Part shown: positions 5,177 to 5,672 of the stretch, in pieces
Position numbering within the stretch: the stretch's first letter is position 1
Layout of the letters: each line of letters opens with the position of its first letter
From: Mucilaginibacter sp.
Lineage (GTDB): Bacteria; Bacteroidota; Bacteroidia; Sphingobacteriales; Sphingobacteriaceae
Direction: 5' to 3'
NCBI GenBank assembly: GCA_025934475.1
Contig: JAICXZ010000245.1
Location: 1-5,672 of the forward strand
DNA: 5,672 nt
Position numbers and translations under genes: made by a program
Notes under the pieces: model-generated
Database searches by the model: none
Told to the model about the DNA's origin: nothing
What the model saw: only the letters and a program-made list of their open reading frames with translations

Positions 5177-5672
5177 ATGACTTCCGCAATTGACATTTCG
5201 CATTTCGCATTAAAAAAACATCTTTTCTTCGACCTCGATCATACCATCTGGGATTTTGATAAGAATGCCGAAGAGGCGCTTAATGAATTATATGACGTTT
5301 ATGGTCTTAGAGAACTTGGTCTAGACTCAGCCGACTTGTTCATCCAAACGTATACGCGCAACAATCATCGGCTGTGGGCCGATTATCATACGGGTAAGAT
5401 CACCAAAGATCAGTTACGTGAGGCGCGGTTCAGGCAAACATTTATTGAACTGGGTATGGAGCCCGAAGTCATTCCTGTGGGTTTTGAAGATGCCTACGTA
5501 AAGCTCTGTCCTACCAAAACCAACCTTTTCCCGGATGCGCACGAAACACTGCAATATTTATCGTCAAAATATACCCTGCACCTTATATCTAATGGTTTCC
5601 AGGAATCCACAGTGATTAAGATCAGCGGTACGGACATCGGCAGATATTTTCAAAATGTGATTATCTCAGAAG
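5177..5672 (+). CDS. YjjG-like HAD-family pyrimidine nucleotidase (N-terminal part, runs off the right edge)
   Basis: The visible 165 residues match HAD subfamily I phosphatases of the YjjG type, which remove phosphate from pyrimidine nucleoside monophosphates, including non-canonical ones. Motif I is FFDLDHTIWDF (17-27), with the nucleophile Asp19 and acid/base Asp21. The helical cap follows (about 29-115, with NNHRLWADYHTGKIT in the middle). Motif II is LISNGF (136-141), with Ser138. The fragment ends at VIISE, just before the expected lysine motif (GxxKPDP). Family length is about 225-230, so roughly 60 residues are missing. The ATG at 5177 is the only possible common start: the preceding in-frame codon is TGA, and no ATG, GTG or TTG occurs in frame before motif I. 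As a result the protein carries about 11 extra residues (MTSAIDISHFA) compared with relatives, mostly encoded by heptamer array R2. It lies 112 bp after upp, same strand, with its own -7 element. Confidence 0.88.
   Translation, partial: MTSAIDISHFALKKHLFFDLDHTIWDFDKNAEEALNELYDVYGLRELGLDSADLFIQTYTRNNHRLWADYHTGKITKDQLREARFRQTFIELGMEPEVIPVGFEDAYVKLCPTKTNLFPDAHETLQYLSSKYTLHLISNGFQESTVIKISGTDIGRYFQNVIISE
5182..5211 (-). repeat. Heptamer array R2, inverted, inside the 5' coding end of the YjjG-like gene
   Basis: On the minus strand, four units start at 5211, 5204, 5197 and 5190, followed by AA. Units 1 and 2 are AATGCGA, unit 3 is AATGTCA and unit 4 is ATTGCGG. Length and unit order are the same as in L and R1. 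Unlike those two it lies within a reading frame and encodes roughly residues 3-12 of the phosphatase. Confidence 0.85.

Noticed and set aside
4702..5203. Several overlapping minus-strand open frames, and a plus-strand one at 4965-5156, over the 3' end of upp
   Set aside because: They are other-frame readings of upp and of the heptamer arrays, with low-complexity translation from the repeats.

Overview
The window looks like a chromosomal segment from a member of the Bacteroidota, most likely a Sphingobacteriaceae-type organism (Pedobacter/Mucilaginibacter relatives). The reasons are octamers of the form TAnnTTTG (the Bacteroidota -7 promoter element) just upstream of several genes, AT-rich leaders with almost no Shine-Dalgarno sequences, a DUF4834-type small protein, a Bacteroidota-style YfhO membrane protein, and short-period repeat arrays between genes. 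The genus is an inference.

Layout. Positions 1-1819 hold three minus-strand genes for membrane proteins. In transcription order they are a DUF4834-type protein (1819-1577), a 93-residue protein with three predicted membrane spans (1574-1293), and the first 396 residues of a YfhO-family multi-span protein (1190 to beyond the left edge). The first two are 2 bp apart and almost certainly co-transcribed. The third follows a 102-bp gap with its own hairpin and promoter-like octamer. Positions 1820-2108 have no gene but carry three 36-bp arrays of an 8-bp unit. Positions 2109-4133 (minus) encode a complete UvrB. A 238-bp intergenic region separates it from the divergent uracil phosphoribosyltransferase gene (4372-5064, plus). 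A second repeat region follows, with three 30-bp arrays of a 7-bp unit. The last of these lies inside the 5' end of a YjjG-like HAD phosphatase gene (5177 to beyond the right edge).

Function. UvrB is the damage-verifying helicase of nucleotide excision repair. Upp makes UMP from uracil and PRPP. The HAD gene resembles YjjG, which dephosphorylates pyrimidine (including non-canonical) nucleoside monophosphates, so the right end has a nucleotide-salvage/housecleaning theme. The left cluster concerns the membrane; YfhO relatives elsewhere act in envelope glycosylation.

The most unusual content is the repeats. Two unrelated sequence families, one with an 8-bp and one with a 7-bp period, share the same build: three arrays of four full units plus a short remainder, two in one orientation and one inverted. 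In each family one array begins, in the sense direction of the neighbouring gene, with AAT drawn from that gene's stop codon. I see no tRNA, rRNA, CRISPR array, insertion sequence or prophage gene.
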